A stretch of DNA of 64,000 nucleotides from Bradyrhizobium sp. LHD-71. GTDB taxonomy: Bacteria; Pseudomonadota; Alphaproteobacteria; Rhizobiales; Xanthobacteraceae. Positions 50,783 through 59,280 of this stretch are shown here, in pieces; the first letter of the stretch is position 1; each line of letters opens with the position of its first letter. The stretch lies in contig NZ_JAVIFX010000005.1 in assembly GCF_031157255.1 (NCBI RefSeq), positions 1 through 64,000 on the forward strand, given 5' to 3'. Both the position numbers and the translations under genes were made by a program. Under the pieces are notes generated by a model that searched no databases, had not been told where the DNA came from, and saw only the letters and a list, made by a program, of their open reading frames with translations.

Positions 50783-51751
50783 ATGAAAGCGGTAGTGATG
50801 AACGGTGTAGGCACCACCGATGTGATGAAGTTCGTGGACCGTCCCGAACCCGTCCTGGCGCCGGGAAATGTGCTTGTCGAAGTCGCGGCGGCCGGCGTCA
50901 ATTTCATGGATATCGGTGTCCGCCAGGGCATGGCGTGGACCGAAATGCCCAATCCGAAGGTGCTCGGCGTGGAAGGCGCGGGCCGCGTGCTCGAAGTCGG
51001 GCAAGGGGTGCGGGATTTTCATGTCGGCGATCGCGTCGCCTGGGTCTATGCGCCTGGAAGCTACACGGAACGCCTTTCGATCCCGGCGCAGTCCCTGGTG
51101 AAGCTGCCCGATGCAATCGACGATCGAACCGCCGCGTCCGTGATGATGCAGGGGCTGACGGCGAGCCACTTCGCCACCGATTTCTACCCGGTGCAGCCGG
51201 GAGACATCGCGCTTGTCCATGCCGCCGCCGGCGGCGTCGGCCTGCTGCTCACCCAGATCATCAAGCTCAGGGGCGGCCGCGTCATCGGCCGCGTCTCATC
51301 CGGGGATAAGGTGGCTGTCGCCAGGCAGGCCGGCGCCGACCACGTCGTCGTCGACACCGAAGGTGTGTTCGCTGAAGAGGTGCTGCGCCTGACCGACGGC
51401 GAAGGTGTGCATGTCGTCTATGACGGTTCAGGCCCCACGACATTCCAGGGTTCGCTCGACGCGCTCCGCCGCTCCGGGACGTTCTGCTGGTACGGGCCGG
51501 TGCTCGGCGGTCCCGGGCCGCTCGACATCATGCGGCTGCCGAAGAGCATCAAGATCGGCTACGCGACCTTTTTCGACCATATCCACACGCCTGAACTTCT
51601 GCGGTCGCATTCGGCGCGGCTTTTCGATTGGATCCTGGAGGGCAAGCTCAACGTCCGGATCGGCGGTGAATACAGACTGGCGAACGCGGCCATGGCCCAT
51701 ACCGACATGGCGAGCCGCGCGACGACGGGCAAGCTGCTGCTGATCCCGTGA
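50783..51751 (+). CDS. NADPH:quinone oxidoreductase (zinc-independent MDR family)
   Basis: 322-residue medium-chain reductase. GroES-like domain: FVDRPEPVLAPGNVLVEVAAAGVNFMDI and VEGAGRVLEVGQGV, with no structural-zinc cysteines. Rossmann domain: LVHAAAGGVGLLLTQIIKLRGGRVIG (the A-A-x-GGVG motif of quinone reductases) and YDGSGPTTFQGSLDALRRSG. Reduces quinones or alkenals with NADPH. AAGGAG lies nine bases before ATG 50783. Next to TetR, consistent with inducible electrophile detoxification. Confidence 0.92.
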   Translation: MKAVVMNGVGTTDVMKFVDRPEPVLAPGNVLVEVAAAGVNFMDIGVRQGMAWTEMPNPKVLGVEGAGRVLEVGQGVRDFHVGDRVAWVYAPGSYTERLSIPAQSLVKLPDAIDDRTAASVMMQGLTASHFATDFYPVQPGDIALVHAAAGGVGLLLTQIIKLRGGRVIGRVSSGDKVAVARQAGADHVVVDTEGVFAEEVLRLTDGEGVHVVYDGSGPTTFQGSLDALRRSGTFCWYGPVLGGPGPLDIMRLPKSIKIGYATFFDHIHTPELLRSHSARLFDWILEGKLNVRIGGEYRLANAAMAHTDMASRATTGKLLLIP

Positions 51752-51885
51752 GACACAATCCGCCGGCTGGACGCCGGCGGCGACCCAAAGGGTCTAACCA
51801 CCCATATCAACGTATGGCAGCCACTCTGGCCGATCACCCCTCACTTGGTGCGGAAGGTTGCTTCGCCGCACGAGGAGAACGGTAG

Positions 51886-52291
51886 ATGTCCACACCATCG
51901 CTTACACTTACGAGGCGTCACTTGCTCGCCATCTCGGCCGCTCAGCGAAACCGCCGTTGAACTGTCCGGCAAGTTTCCGGGCAGCACGCTCGGCCCGACG
52001 CTCGCCAAGCCGATCGCCTTGTCCGGAGGCGGCTCGGACCTCTACATCCAGCAGGACAAGTTTCACGACCAGTTCGCCGCCGACGTTCCGGCCGGCGAAG
52101 CGAAGCTGATGGCCGCGACGCAGCGCCCGATCACCGAAGCCGCGCTGAACGAAAGCCAGGCCAATGCTGCCTGGAAGTCCATCCCGAGCTGGTTCATCTA
52201 CGGCGACGCCGACAAGAACATTCCGCCGCGGGTCTCCGAGTTCATGGCTGAACGCGCCCACGCGCGCAAGGTCGTCGCGGTCAGCTTCGTC
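51886..52291 (+). pseudogene. Internally deleted alpha/beta hydrolase (signal start plus C-terminal half)
   Basis: ATG 51886, with GGAG upstream, begins a Tat/Sec-like start (STPSLTLTRRHLLAISAA), which stops after about 24 codons. In another frame PIALSGGGSDLYIQQDKFHD, then AADVPAGEAKLMAATQRP and SWFIYGDADKNIPPRVSEFMAE give the C-terminal part of a secreted alpha/beta hydrolase family. The catalytic serine region is missing. The frame then runs without a stop into IclR-like sequence near 52290. Confidence 0.6.
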
Positions 52292-52903
52292 GCCTTCGAC
52301 GATACACAGAAGACTTACAGCCTCGGCTTGGGATTGCTGGAGATCGCACGAGCCGCGACTCGTGACGTTCCAGTGGTGGCCGCAACTCGTGCCCTGCTTG
52401 CCTCATGCGCCAAGCGCGCAGAATTGAGCACGTTCTTGATCGGGCCGTTCGGAGAGCACCGCCTGATCGTCCTAGACAAGGAGGAGCCACCGATCGACGT
52501 GCGCATTACCATTTCGATCGGTACGACAACCGTCGTTTCAGCCGGGGCAAGCGGCAAATGTTTTATGGCGTTCTTGCCGCGCAAAGAATCGGACCAACTG
52601 TTAACACATGTGCCGATCTCCGCGATAACCGCATCCACAGTCACAGCCAAAAAGGAATTCCGCAAAGGGTTGGAGCGAACGCGTGAGGACGGCTACGCGA
52701 TCGTATTCGGTGAGGCGATCGCCGGCGCCAATGGAATCGCGGCACCGATTTTCGACGCCAATGGGCGAGTTGCGTTCGTCGTAACAATCGTGGGCGTCGC
52801 GCTCAACCTACCGCTTGAGAGGGCCAAAGCCATAGGCCAAGAGCTGCGCGCTGCGACGGATCGAATCACACTTCAGACCGGAGGCCTATTGCCGAGTGAA
52901 TAG
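52292..52903 (+). pseudogene. IclR-family regulator C-terminal domain lacking its HTH
   Basis: From FDDTQKTYSLGLGLLEIARA onward the frame encodes the effector-binding domain of an IclR regulator: LIVLDKEEPPIDVRITISIG, SAGASGKCFMAFLPR, and GLERTREDGYAIVFGEAIAGANGIAAPIFDANG, ending near residue 204 of the fragment. The N-terminal winged helix is absent; the frame is instead joined to an alpha/beta-hydrolase remnant. It cannot bind DNA by itself. A deletion fusing two genes is the simplest explanation. Confidence 0.68.
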
Positions 52904-53059
52904 GTTCGAGGCAAAGCGATCGCTCTTCAGTGCGCGGAGACTACCTCGCCAAAAGACTCCCGCGTCTCACCCTTGAAAGCGCATGAGTTGATCGAGACTG
53001 TAAACTAAGTCGGTTGTTCGGCACGAACCGAAATCGTGCGAAGGACGCCATCACCAACG

Positions 53060-53830
53060 CTAGAGTAGCCGAAAGGAATTCGAAGACCTCTGCCCGCGTC
53101 CGCGAGGGCAACATCGCCGCTGACGTGTTCGCGCCCTGACCCGCTCAAAGAATCTCGCAACAGGGCGGCGGGGGTCCCGCCTAACGAGGCTTGGAAGTAT
53201 TCCAGGGCGCAAAAAATGTGTGTGTTTGCGGTAGCGCGGCTCGATGGCGAGCAGCTTCCCTTTCAGCTCGCCCTTGATATGCGCGGCGACGATCTTCTGC
53301 GCGAACGTATCGGGCAAAAGCCCCGGCGTGGGATCGGCATGAATGCCGAGGAAGCTGCGGTATCCTGTTTCGCTGATGAACGGACGAAGGTAATCGACCG
53401 CGTGCGCGGCGAAGCCGGGCCAGTATCCGAAGCTGCTGCCGATGCCGAACATCCCGTCAATCTCGATGCGCACGCGCACGCCGTTCACCTCGATGTCAAA
53501 CGCACCTTCCTGCCCCCACAGCGGCACCGCGCCCGGCGCAGAGGCTGTGCCGCGCGCGAGCACGTTGCCGGGAGCATCCTCGCCCGCAAGGATTCCCGGC
53601 TCGCCGTTGTTAAGACGCCGCGCGAGGAGCCCCGCTTCCCGGCGCAAATGCATCGCAGTTTCGACATCGGCGGCAAGCATCGCGGCATGGTGCTGCCGGA
53701 TGAGAAGGCGGTAGAACGGAATCGCCTCCTCCATCGTGCCGGGAAGGTGAGCTGTTTCGCGGTCCAGATTGCGGCGGTTGTTTTCGTCGGCTGCTGCGAG
53801 GAGCAGACTGTCAAAGCCTAGCTGTGTCAT
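53060..53830 (-). CDS. Conserved hypothetical protein of the ardC mobile-element module
   Basis: 256-residue protein of unknown function. The start ATG 53830 overlaps the ardC stop (ATGA). The N-terminal part is helical (DSLLLAAADENNRRNLDRE, then MEEAIPFYRLLIRQHHAAMLA and METAMHLRREAGLLARRL-like), followed by VNGVRVRIEIDGMFGIGSSFGYWPGFAAHAVDYLRPFISETGYRSF and a KLLAIEPRYR segment. Proteins of this type follow ardC in rhizobial plasmids and integrative elements. The last about 55 residues are Arg-rich and not family-like, so the end may be altered by a frameshift near 53220. Confidence 0.6.
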   Translation of the reverse strand: MTQLGFDSLLLAAADENNRRNLDRETAHLPGTMEEAIPFYRLLIRQHHAAMLAADVETAMHLRREAGLLARRLNNGEPGILAGEDAPGNVLARGTASAPGAVPLWGQEGAFDIEVNGVRVRIEIDGMFGIGSSFGYWPGFAAHAVDYLRPFISETGYRSFLGIHADPTPGLLPDTFAQKIVAAHIKGELKGKLLAIEPRYRKHTHFLRPGILPSLVRRDPRRPVARFFERVRARTRQRRCCPRGRGQRSSNSFRLL

Positions 53831-54726
53831 GCCGCTGCCTCCATCATCCGGGAAGCTGATTGCAACCCGTTCAGATAGTCGGCGGCGCGCTGCGCGTGCG
53901 AGGCTGCGGTGAAGATCGCCCGCTTGTCGTTCTTCAACACCTTGAGCCAAGAGGCGATATAGGATGCATGGTCTTCGCGAGGCTCCGGCGTCAGGTCGAG
54001 GTCTGCCGACAGGAAGGCCGCGCCAAGCTCGGCAACAAGCTCCTCCATGGCGTAACCTTCATCGCCCCACCGCTTGCGCCCGAACTCGCGGTCAAGCCGC
54101 TCGCCGTGCTTCGTCCAGTGCGTCACCTCATGCGCGAGGGTCGCATAGTAGCTTTCTGCATCACGGAATGACTCGAACGGTGGCATCTGCACATGGTCGG
54201 AAGCTGCGCTGTAATACGCCATGTTGCCGCCGTGCCTGATGTCGGCGCGGGTCGCGGTAAAGAAAGCGTCTGCCTTCTCGATGCGCTGGACGGAATCAAG
54301 CCGGGGCTCGGCCACAGCGTAGTAATGCGCGGGCAGTCCTTCGACCTGCTCGACGTTAAAGACGGTGTAGCCTTTAAGAAACGGACTCTCTCTCGGCCTC
54401 TTCGCCGGTCGCTTCATCCGTTTCCTTCCAGCGGATGCGGTCGGCATAAACGACAAGGCTGCCCTGCTCGCCCCTGCGAACGTGTGCGCCAAGCTCTGCT
54501 GCTTGCCTGAAGGTCAGCCAGATCGGTGCGGCAAAGCCCTTCGCAACAGCCTCGCCCCACAACATCAGGACGTTGATTCCCTGATAGGGCTGGCCATTGA
54601 AACGCAGGGGCCGCGTGATGCGCCCCAAGGCGTGTTCTGCATTCCACGGCTTGAGCCAGGGCCTGACTCCCTGCTCCAGTTCAGCCACGATGCGGCTGGT
54701 GATACGCTCATAAACATCAGTTTTCA
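53827..54726 (-). pseudogene. ardC: ArdC-like antirestriction protein, split by a frameshift
   Basis: The N-terminal ssDNA-binding domain lies in one frame from ATG 54726 (DVYERITSRIVAELEQGVRPW, RPLRFNGQPYQGINVLMLW, GEQGSLVVYADRIRWKETDEATGEEAERE). The C-terminal zincin-like domain lies in the next frame (SPFLKGYTVFNVEQVEGLPAHYY, ATLAHEVTHWTKHGERLDR with HExxH, EELVAELGAAFL with the third metal ligand). The frames change inside CTCTCTCTC at 54386-54394, where the family has E-R-E-(I/S)-PFLKGY. ArdC protects incoming DNA from restriction. A ribosome site (AGGAGA) precedes the start. An indel in the dinucleotide run, sequencing error or slippage are all possible. Confidence 0.85.
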
Positions 54727-54734
54727 TTGATCTT

Positions 54735-54776
54735 TCTCCTAGTCTTAAAAAGGTTGCGCCATGCAACCGGACTAGG
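54735..54776 (-). promoter_or_regulatory. Nested inverted repeat in the ardC 5' leader
   Basis: Outer arms CCTAGT (54738-54743) and ACTAGG (54771-54776), inner arms GGTTGC (54752-54757) and GCAACC (54763-54768). In the mRNA the outer arm includes the start of the ACTAGGAGA ribosome site of ardC, so the hairpin could mask it. It could equally be a repressor site. Confidence 0.5.
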
Positions 54777-55227
54777 CCCGCGCCAATGAGCAGGGGATTG
54801 CCGTCAAGACCGGAAAGCGGAGGGCTTGGTGCGGGCTGGAGCGCAGCGACGACACGGCCTCTGGTTTCCGCCCGGAGCAACGCGCAGGGCTTGGCCTTGA
54901 CGGCATGGGACCGCAGGTCCCCAAACAAATGAAAGGAAGTCAGCGCCAAGACGGCGCTGTCATTGCACTCTTGCGCGAGGGATCGTCACCGGATGGCGGA
55001 GACGGCGAAGCGGCTCCGGGAGCGCAGCGAGTAGAGCCCGGTGCGGCGTGAGCGGCACGCGCAATTGGCGAACAGCGAGAAATGAGCCAGATTGGGATGA
55101 TTATGGAATTAGACAGTGGTCGGCGGATTCTATGCGGGACAACTCTAACAAGATTTGTAATGTAATGAAGCTGGGCATTATCGTATTGGTCAGCATTGCA
55201 TCTCGTTACTGAAAGTCATTGTCCGCC
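54777..55227. other. Non-coding stretch between ardC and the metallophosphoesterase operon
   Basis: No supportable gene. The first part is very GC-rich (for example GGCTCCGGGAGCGCAGCGAG) and is the kind of leader found upstream of ardC in rhizobial mobile elements. The last about 150 bases turn AT-richer and probably hold the promoter of the gene at 55228, although I see no clear -35/-10 pair. Confidence 0.45.
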
Positions 55228-56646
55228 ATGCGAACCGTTAGATGGTTGCAAATATCAGATTTTCATTTGCGCACGCGTCAGGCGTGGGAGCAGGATGTCG
55301 TCCTTTCCGCGATGTGCAAAAGCATTGAGCGGAAATGCAAGGGAGAAGGCGGGCTTGATTTCATTCTTGCGACCGGCGACTTAGCTTTCTCCGGGAAGGC
55401 CGAAGAATATCAACTCTCATCAGCGTTCTTCGATGAGATCGTGAAGGTCACAGGGGTTCCGCGCGAGCGCATTTTCTTCATACCGGGAAATCACGATGTA
55501 AATAGAGATCGGCAGAAGATGTGTTTCGCTGGAGCGCGGCACGTCCTTCAGAATGAAAACGCCATCGATGATTTTCTGGGATCGCCGGAAGAAGTGGCGA
55601 CATTGCTGCAGCGCCAAGAGCACTACAATAAATTCCAGGAGACATACTCGGCAGGTCAGGAAAGGCACTGGACCGCCGACCGGCTCGGCTATATGTCGCC
55701 GCTCGCCGTCGATGATCTCCGCATAGCAATCATCGGCGTCAACACTGCCTGGCTATCCGAAGGCGGCATCACAGATCACGGCAAGCTGCTCGCGGGAGAA
55801 AGGCAGGTAATCGACCTGCTGCGCATTGCTCAGAAGGGCAATCCGCACCTGATTGTCGCAATGGGGCACCATCCCTTCCATCTACTCAACGACTTTGATC
55901 GGCGGCCTGTTCAGCGGCGAATCGAGGAAGTGTGCCAGTTTTACCATTGCGGCCACCTGCATGATCCGGAATCCCACAGCGCTGGCCGGTCTGCCATGCA
56001 CTGTCTGACAGTGGCCGCCGGCGCGTCCTTCGATTCCCGTCACACTCACAACGCGTATTCCATGGTGAGCCTCGATGTGATGGCGGCAGAGCGGCGCGTG
56101 ACAACCGTTCAGTACAGACCGACCGATGGCGCGTTTAGCTACGAATCCAAAGACACATTCCCGTTCGAAGTCACGACGTCGAGCGTGTGCGGATTGGAGC
56201 ACCTCGGAACGGCAATTCTCGCTTACCGCGCATCTCTGTCACCCGTAGCGTATTATCTGGCTGCCCTTCTGGTCGAGGCGCAAGCAGAACTGCCTATTCC
56301 AGCCGGAAAGGCTCACGCGTTTGGCTCCTTCGATGTCCTGCGAAGCCAGCCTGATAGCGAACTCAAGACCGCAGCGGTCGCGTTCATGGCTCTCCGCAAT
56401 CCGCTGCGACTATTCTGCGCTTCCATGTCTCTTGATGACTTTCTCGGCCGTTATGGCGTGGCGATTGAACGATACGGGAGCATCTTGCTGACGGCTGCGC
56501 AAAGCGATGGCGGCTTGCTTGACAAGCTCGACGAGCGCGAAGCGGACGCGCGCGCTGGCGGGAGCGGAGCCGCTTACGCCCTTCTCACACACATTGGATC
56601 TTCTGCGAAGCTTGGCGGAGGAACAGGATTGGGGCCCCCTTCGTGA
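55228..56646 (+). CDS. Calcineurin-like metallophosphoesterase (putative defence or conflict effector)
   Basis: About 472 residues. The five metallophosphoesterase motifs are present: QISDFHLR (D-x-H), ILATGDLAFSG (GD), FFIPGNHDVN (GNHD), VAMGHHPFHLL (GHH) and CGHLHDPES (GHLH), spanning about residues 5-250. A further helical region of about 200 residues without known motifs follows. Substrate could be a nucleotide, nucleic acid or protein phosphate. ATG 55228 begins VRWLQISDFHL; the TTG nine bases earlier is possible. First gene of an operon with a TPR-like and an Hsp90-like gene. The C-terminal end (GGGTGLGPPS) overlaps the next frame by 140 bases and looks like run-through into it. Confidence 0.86.
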   Translation: MRTVRWLQISDFHLRTRQAWEQDVVLSAMCKSIERKCKGEGGLDFILATGDLAFSGKAEEYQLSSAFFDEIVKVTGVPRERIFFIPGNHDVNRDRQKMCFAGARHVLQNENAIDDFLGSPEEVATLLQRQEHYNKFQETYSAGQERHWTADRLGYMSPLAVDDLRIAIIGVNTAWLSEGGITDHGKLLAGERQVIDLLRIAQKGNPHLIVAMGHHPFHLLNDFDRRPVQRRIEEVCQFYHCGHLHDPESHSAGRSAMHCLTVAAGASFDSRHTHNAYSMVSLDVMAAERRVTTVQYRPTDGAFSYESKDTFPFEVTTSSVCGLEHLGTAILAYRASLSPVAYYLAALLVEAQAELPIPAGKAHAFGSFDVLRSQPDSELKTAAVAFMALRNPLRLFCASMSLDDFLGRYGVAIERYGSILLTAAQSDGGLLDKLDEREADARAGGSGAAYALLTHIGSSAKLGGGTGLGPPS

Positions 56647-57007
56647 GCAGGCGGAACGGCTCCTTGGATCGACTGAGGCGGCAATTGCCACCGAAGCCAG
56701 GCGTATGCGGGCGCTGGCGCTTGCCCATTCGGATCAGGATACTGAGAAGAGGCTAGCGGTCGCGGAGTATCGCGAATTGAGCGCCAACGGCGCGGCGGAG
56801 CCAGTCGATTTGGCGGCGCTGGCCTCGGTTCTTGCGGACTTGCGGGAGTATGACGAAGCCAAAAAAATGGTCCTGCATGGCATACAGGCCGCGCCGAATG
56901 CAGCGGACGGTTTCGCGCAAATCGGCCAACGCATAGTTGAAGCAACGGGCGACCATTCTTTCCGGGACGAACTGAAGCAATTGCGGTCGGGAAAGGGCGC
57001 CAAATGA
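56507..57007 (+). CDS. TPR-like helical protein, candidate Hsp90 co-chaperone
   Basis: Up to 166 residues. The recognisable part begins near residue 24 (TPFSHTLDLLRSLAEEQDWGPLREQAERLL) and runs through paired helices ARRMRALALAHSDQD, AAEPVDLAALASVLADLREYDEAKKMVLHGIQAAPNAADGFAQIGQ, a TPR-like pattern. ATG 56507 has no good ribosome site and lies 140 bases inside the phosphoesterase gene, so either start is internal to a coupled overlap or the two frames were once one phosphoesterase-TPR protein. Its TGA overlaps the ATG of the Hsp90-like gene (ATGA). Confidence 0.65.
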   Translation: MAACLTSSTSAKRTRALAGAEPLTPFSHTLDLLRSLAEEQDWGPLREQAERLLGSTEAAIATEARRMRALALAHSDQDTEKRLAVAEYRELSANGAAEPVDLAALASVLADLREYDEAKKMVLHGIQAAPNAADGFAQIGQRIVEATGDHSFRDELKQLRSGKGAK

Positions 57008-59259
57008 CCGGGTCATCTTCTTTCAAGGTAGGCATTGAATTTGAAAGCGTTCTCCGCGCGATTTCAAAGCAGATTTACGAAACGCCAATGGCGTTCATAC
57101 GCGAGAATGTACAGAACGCGGTCGACGCGATCCGAATTCAGGCGTTGCGGGACGGCATTGAGCCTTCTGATCCACGCTACAAAATCGATGTCCACATCAA
57201 AGGTCGCGTGCTGACGGTGCGCGACAACGGCATCGGCATGACGGCGTCTGACCTGCAGAACTTCTTTTGGACAATAGGGGCGAGCGGGAAACGTACCGGC
57301 GAGGCCCAGAAGGCCGGTTGCGTGGGTATGTTCGGCATCGGCGGATTCGCCAATTTCGGTGTGTGCGACAAGCTGGAGGTCATTTCTCAAACGGAAGACG
57401 CTTCGTCAGGGACTTACACAAGCCTCTCGCAGGACGACATCAAGGCGTCGGGCGTCGCAATTCCCTCTGTAACGGTAAAGTCAAGTAACGACGCTGCGCC
57501 GCGAGGAACTATCGTAATCGGGCATCTTCGTGAAACACCTAACGTAGATGAGCTGCGGCGGTATCTTCGCGACTTCGTTCGCTTCGTACCGATCCTCGTC
57601 ACCTTCGACGGCGAAAAACTCTCTCAAAGCAAATTCAGCGCCGTAGACGATCGGGAGAATCTGAAGGAAGTTGGAGACGGTGTGCAAACCTGGCGTGATG
57701 GGGATTTGGCGGTTACGGGACGCCTGTTCGAAGACAAGGGGCACGCCCTGATAGCAGGCATTGAGGGCTTGAGCATCGGGGACGAGGCAATCAACTTCGT
57801 CGGACAGATTCGGTTCGAAAACGGTGCCATCGACGCGTTCAAGCGCGGCTTTAAGCTGTGCGCTACACAAATCGGCACGGTCATTGGAGTTTCAGGGCGA
57901 CTCGACAGCGACCGATTTATGCCGACGGCCGGCCGCGACTCCCTTGACTCCACCACTACCAGCCTTCTTGGTCGCATAGTCGCGCTCCTGGAACGCGTGG
58001 CGGTCGAGAAGGTGCTGGAGTCACCGGAGCGGATTGCCCAACACACCAGAATATTCCGCTATGTAGTGAAGCGCGGCATGGTGGCAGGGCTGGACCACGC
58101 TCGTGTGCGTTTGGCTGATGGCAGCGAAACTTCGCTGGGAGACATCAAGCGGCGATCTGCACAAGGCATTGGCGTCTATTTTGGAACTGCGCAGAAGCAG
58201 GCGCTAAACCAGATTATGCAGGCGCGAGGCCACATCGTCGTTCTGCTTTCAGCAGATCAATTTCGAAGGAACGCAGAGCAATCCTATCTGCAGCAATTCT
58301 GCGGCGCGAAGCCGTTCGATGGCATTATCGACTGCACGGAGCATTACAAAGAGTTGAGCCGGTTTGAGCGAGTTTTTTTGAGCGAACTGGAGATGACAAT
58401 CTCCAAGTCATACGAGGTTCATAATTTTCGGCTTCTGCCGGGAAAATTGACCGAAGACATCCCTGTGTTCGTACGCGAGCATACCGGGACGGCACCCATC
58501 GACATCTATGTCGACGTTCGTCATCAGGAAATTGTTAAGCTCGAAAGCCTCGGCTTCAATCAATTGCTGTATTCGCTTATCGCGTCTTTCTGCCGCGAGT
58601 ACCTTGGTCCATCGCTGAAGAAGTGGAGTCCCCGGTTTTTTGGAGACGGCGCTATAAACCTTGAGATGTTGGCAAAGCGCCGTTCCGAGCTGTGGATTTT
58701 GCTCAAGGACGATATTGGCACCGTACGGAAAGGCGGCCAGAGGCAGATAGTTACGCGCTCGGATGTGCAGGTAGTCAAAGTGGGCGGTGGGGGTCAGGCT
58801 CAGCCGGAAGCTGATGCGCAGCCTCAAGGCGACAAGAAGCCGCGCATCCTTCATATCATCGACGATACGGGCCAAACCGAACTCAGCGGATTCTATATCC
58901 GTATTCCGGAATCCGCCTTTCGCGCCTACGGCGACTTGCTTCCGGAGTGCGACAGCCGCGGCGTCGTGTGGGCAGGCAATAAAATAATGTACGTAGCATC
59001 AGACACGGTAAGTGCATCGTTCCAATACGAGATTCGACTGGACGAGATCGTAGCTGCTGAAGTGAATGGAACTCCACGGGCCGAAGGAGCCGTGCCGCTA
59101 GAGCGACCGATTCAAGAAATGTTCGGGGGCGCCTATTTTCCGATTCCTCAGCCGCTCAAGTCTTTTCTTGTGCCTAAGAACAATGTAGAGATACGGCTTG
59201 AGCTTCACTGCGATTGGATCGATATGCGCACTGCCAAGCATTGGGCAGCCGAAGGATAG
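57004..59259 (+). CDS. Hsp90-like (HtpG-related) GHKL ATPase of a probable defence operon
   Basis: 751 residues. The N-terminal GHKL domain follows Hsp90 closely: FIRENVQNAVDA with E34 and N38 at the Hsp90 catalytic Glu and Mg-Asn positions, VRDNGIGM (G1 Asp), a lid-like GASGKRTGEAQ and GMFGIGGFANF (G2). The middle domain keeps the Hsp90-type segment VSGRLDSDRFMPTAGRDSLDS with an Arg at about 311, where Hsp90 has its SRE catalytic loop. The C-terminal about 250 residues are not HtpG-like (a low-complexity GGGGQAQPEADAQPQGDKK linker, then a beta-rich domain). So it is not the housekeeping chaperone. ATGA-coupled to the TPR-like gene; convergent with the SIR2 gene 21 bases away. Confidence 0.85.
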   Translation: MTGSSSFKVGIEFESVLRAISKQIYETPMAFIRENVQNAVDAIRIQALRDGIEPSDPRYKIDVHIKGRVLTVRDNGIGMTASDLQNFFWTIGASGKRTGEAQKAGCVGMFGIGGFANFGVCDKLEVISQTEDASSGTYTSLSQDDIKASGVAIPSVTVKSSNDAAPRGTIVIGHLRETPNVDELRRYLRDFVRFVPILVTFDGEKLSQSKFSAVDDRENLKEVGDGVQTWRDGDLAVTGRLFEDKGHALIAGIEGLSIGDEAINFVGQIRFENGAIDAFKRGFKLCATQIGTVIGVSGRLDSDRFMPTAGRDSLDSTTTSLLGRIVALLERVAVEKVLESPERIAQHTRIFRYVVKRGMVAGLDHARVRLADGSETSLGDIKRRSAQGIGVYFGTAQKQALNQIMQARGHIVVLLSADQFRRNAEQSYLQQFCGAKPFDGIIDCTEHYKELSRFERVFLSELEMTISKSYEVHNFRLLPGKLTEDIPVFVREHTGTAPIDIYVDVRHQEIVKLESLGFNQLLYSLIASFCREYLGPSLKKWSPRFFGDGAINLEMLAKRRSELWILLKDDIGTVRKGGQRQIVTRSDVQVVKVGGGGQAQPEADAQPQGDKKPRILHIIDDTGQTELSGFYIRIPESAFRAYGDLLPECDSRGVVWAGNKIMYVASDTVSASFQYEIRLDEIVAAEVNGTPRAEGAVPLERPIQEMFGGAYFPIPQPLKSFLVPKNNVEIRLELHCDWIDMRTAKHWAAEG

Positions 59260-59280
59260 TTGTGAAATACATCTGTCTCA

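Noticed and set aside
57004-59259. Hsp90-like gene as the housekeeping htpG
   Set aside because: The N-terminal and middle segments are Hsp90-like, but the C-terminal part with a Gly/Gln-rich linker and the operon context do not fit HtpG.
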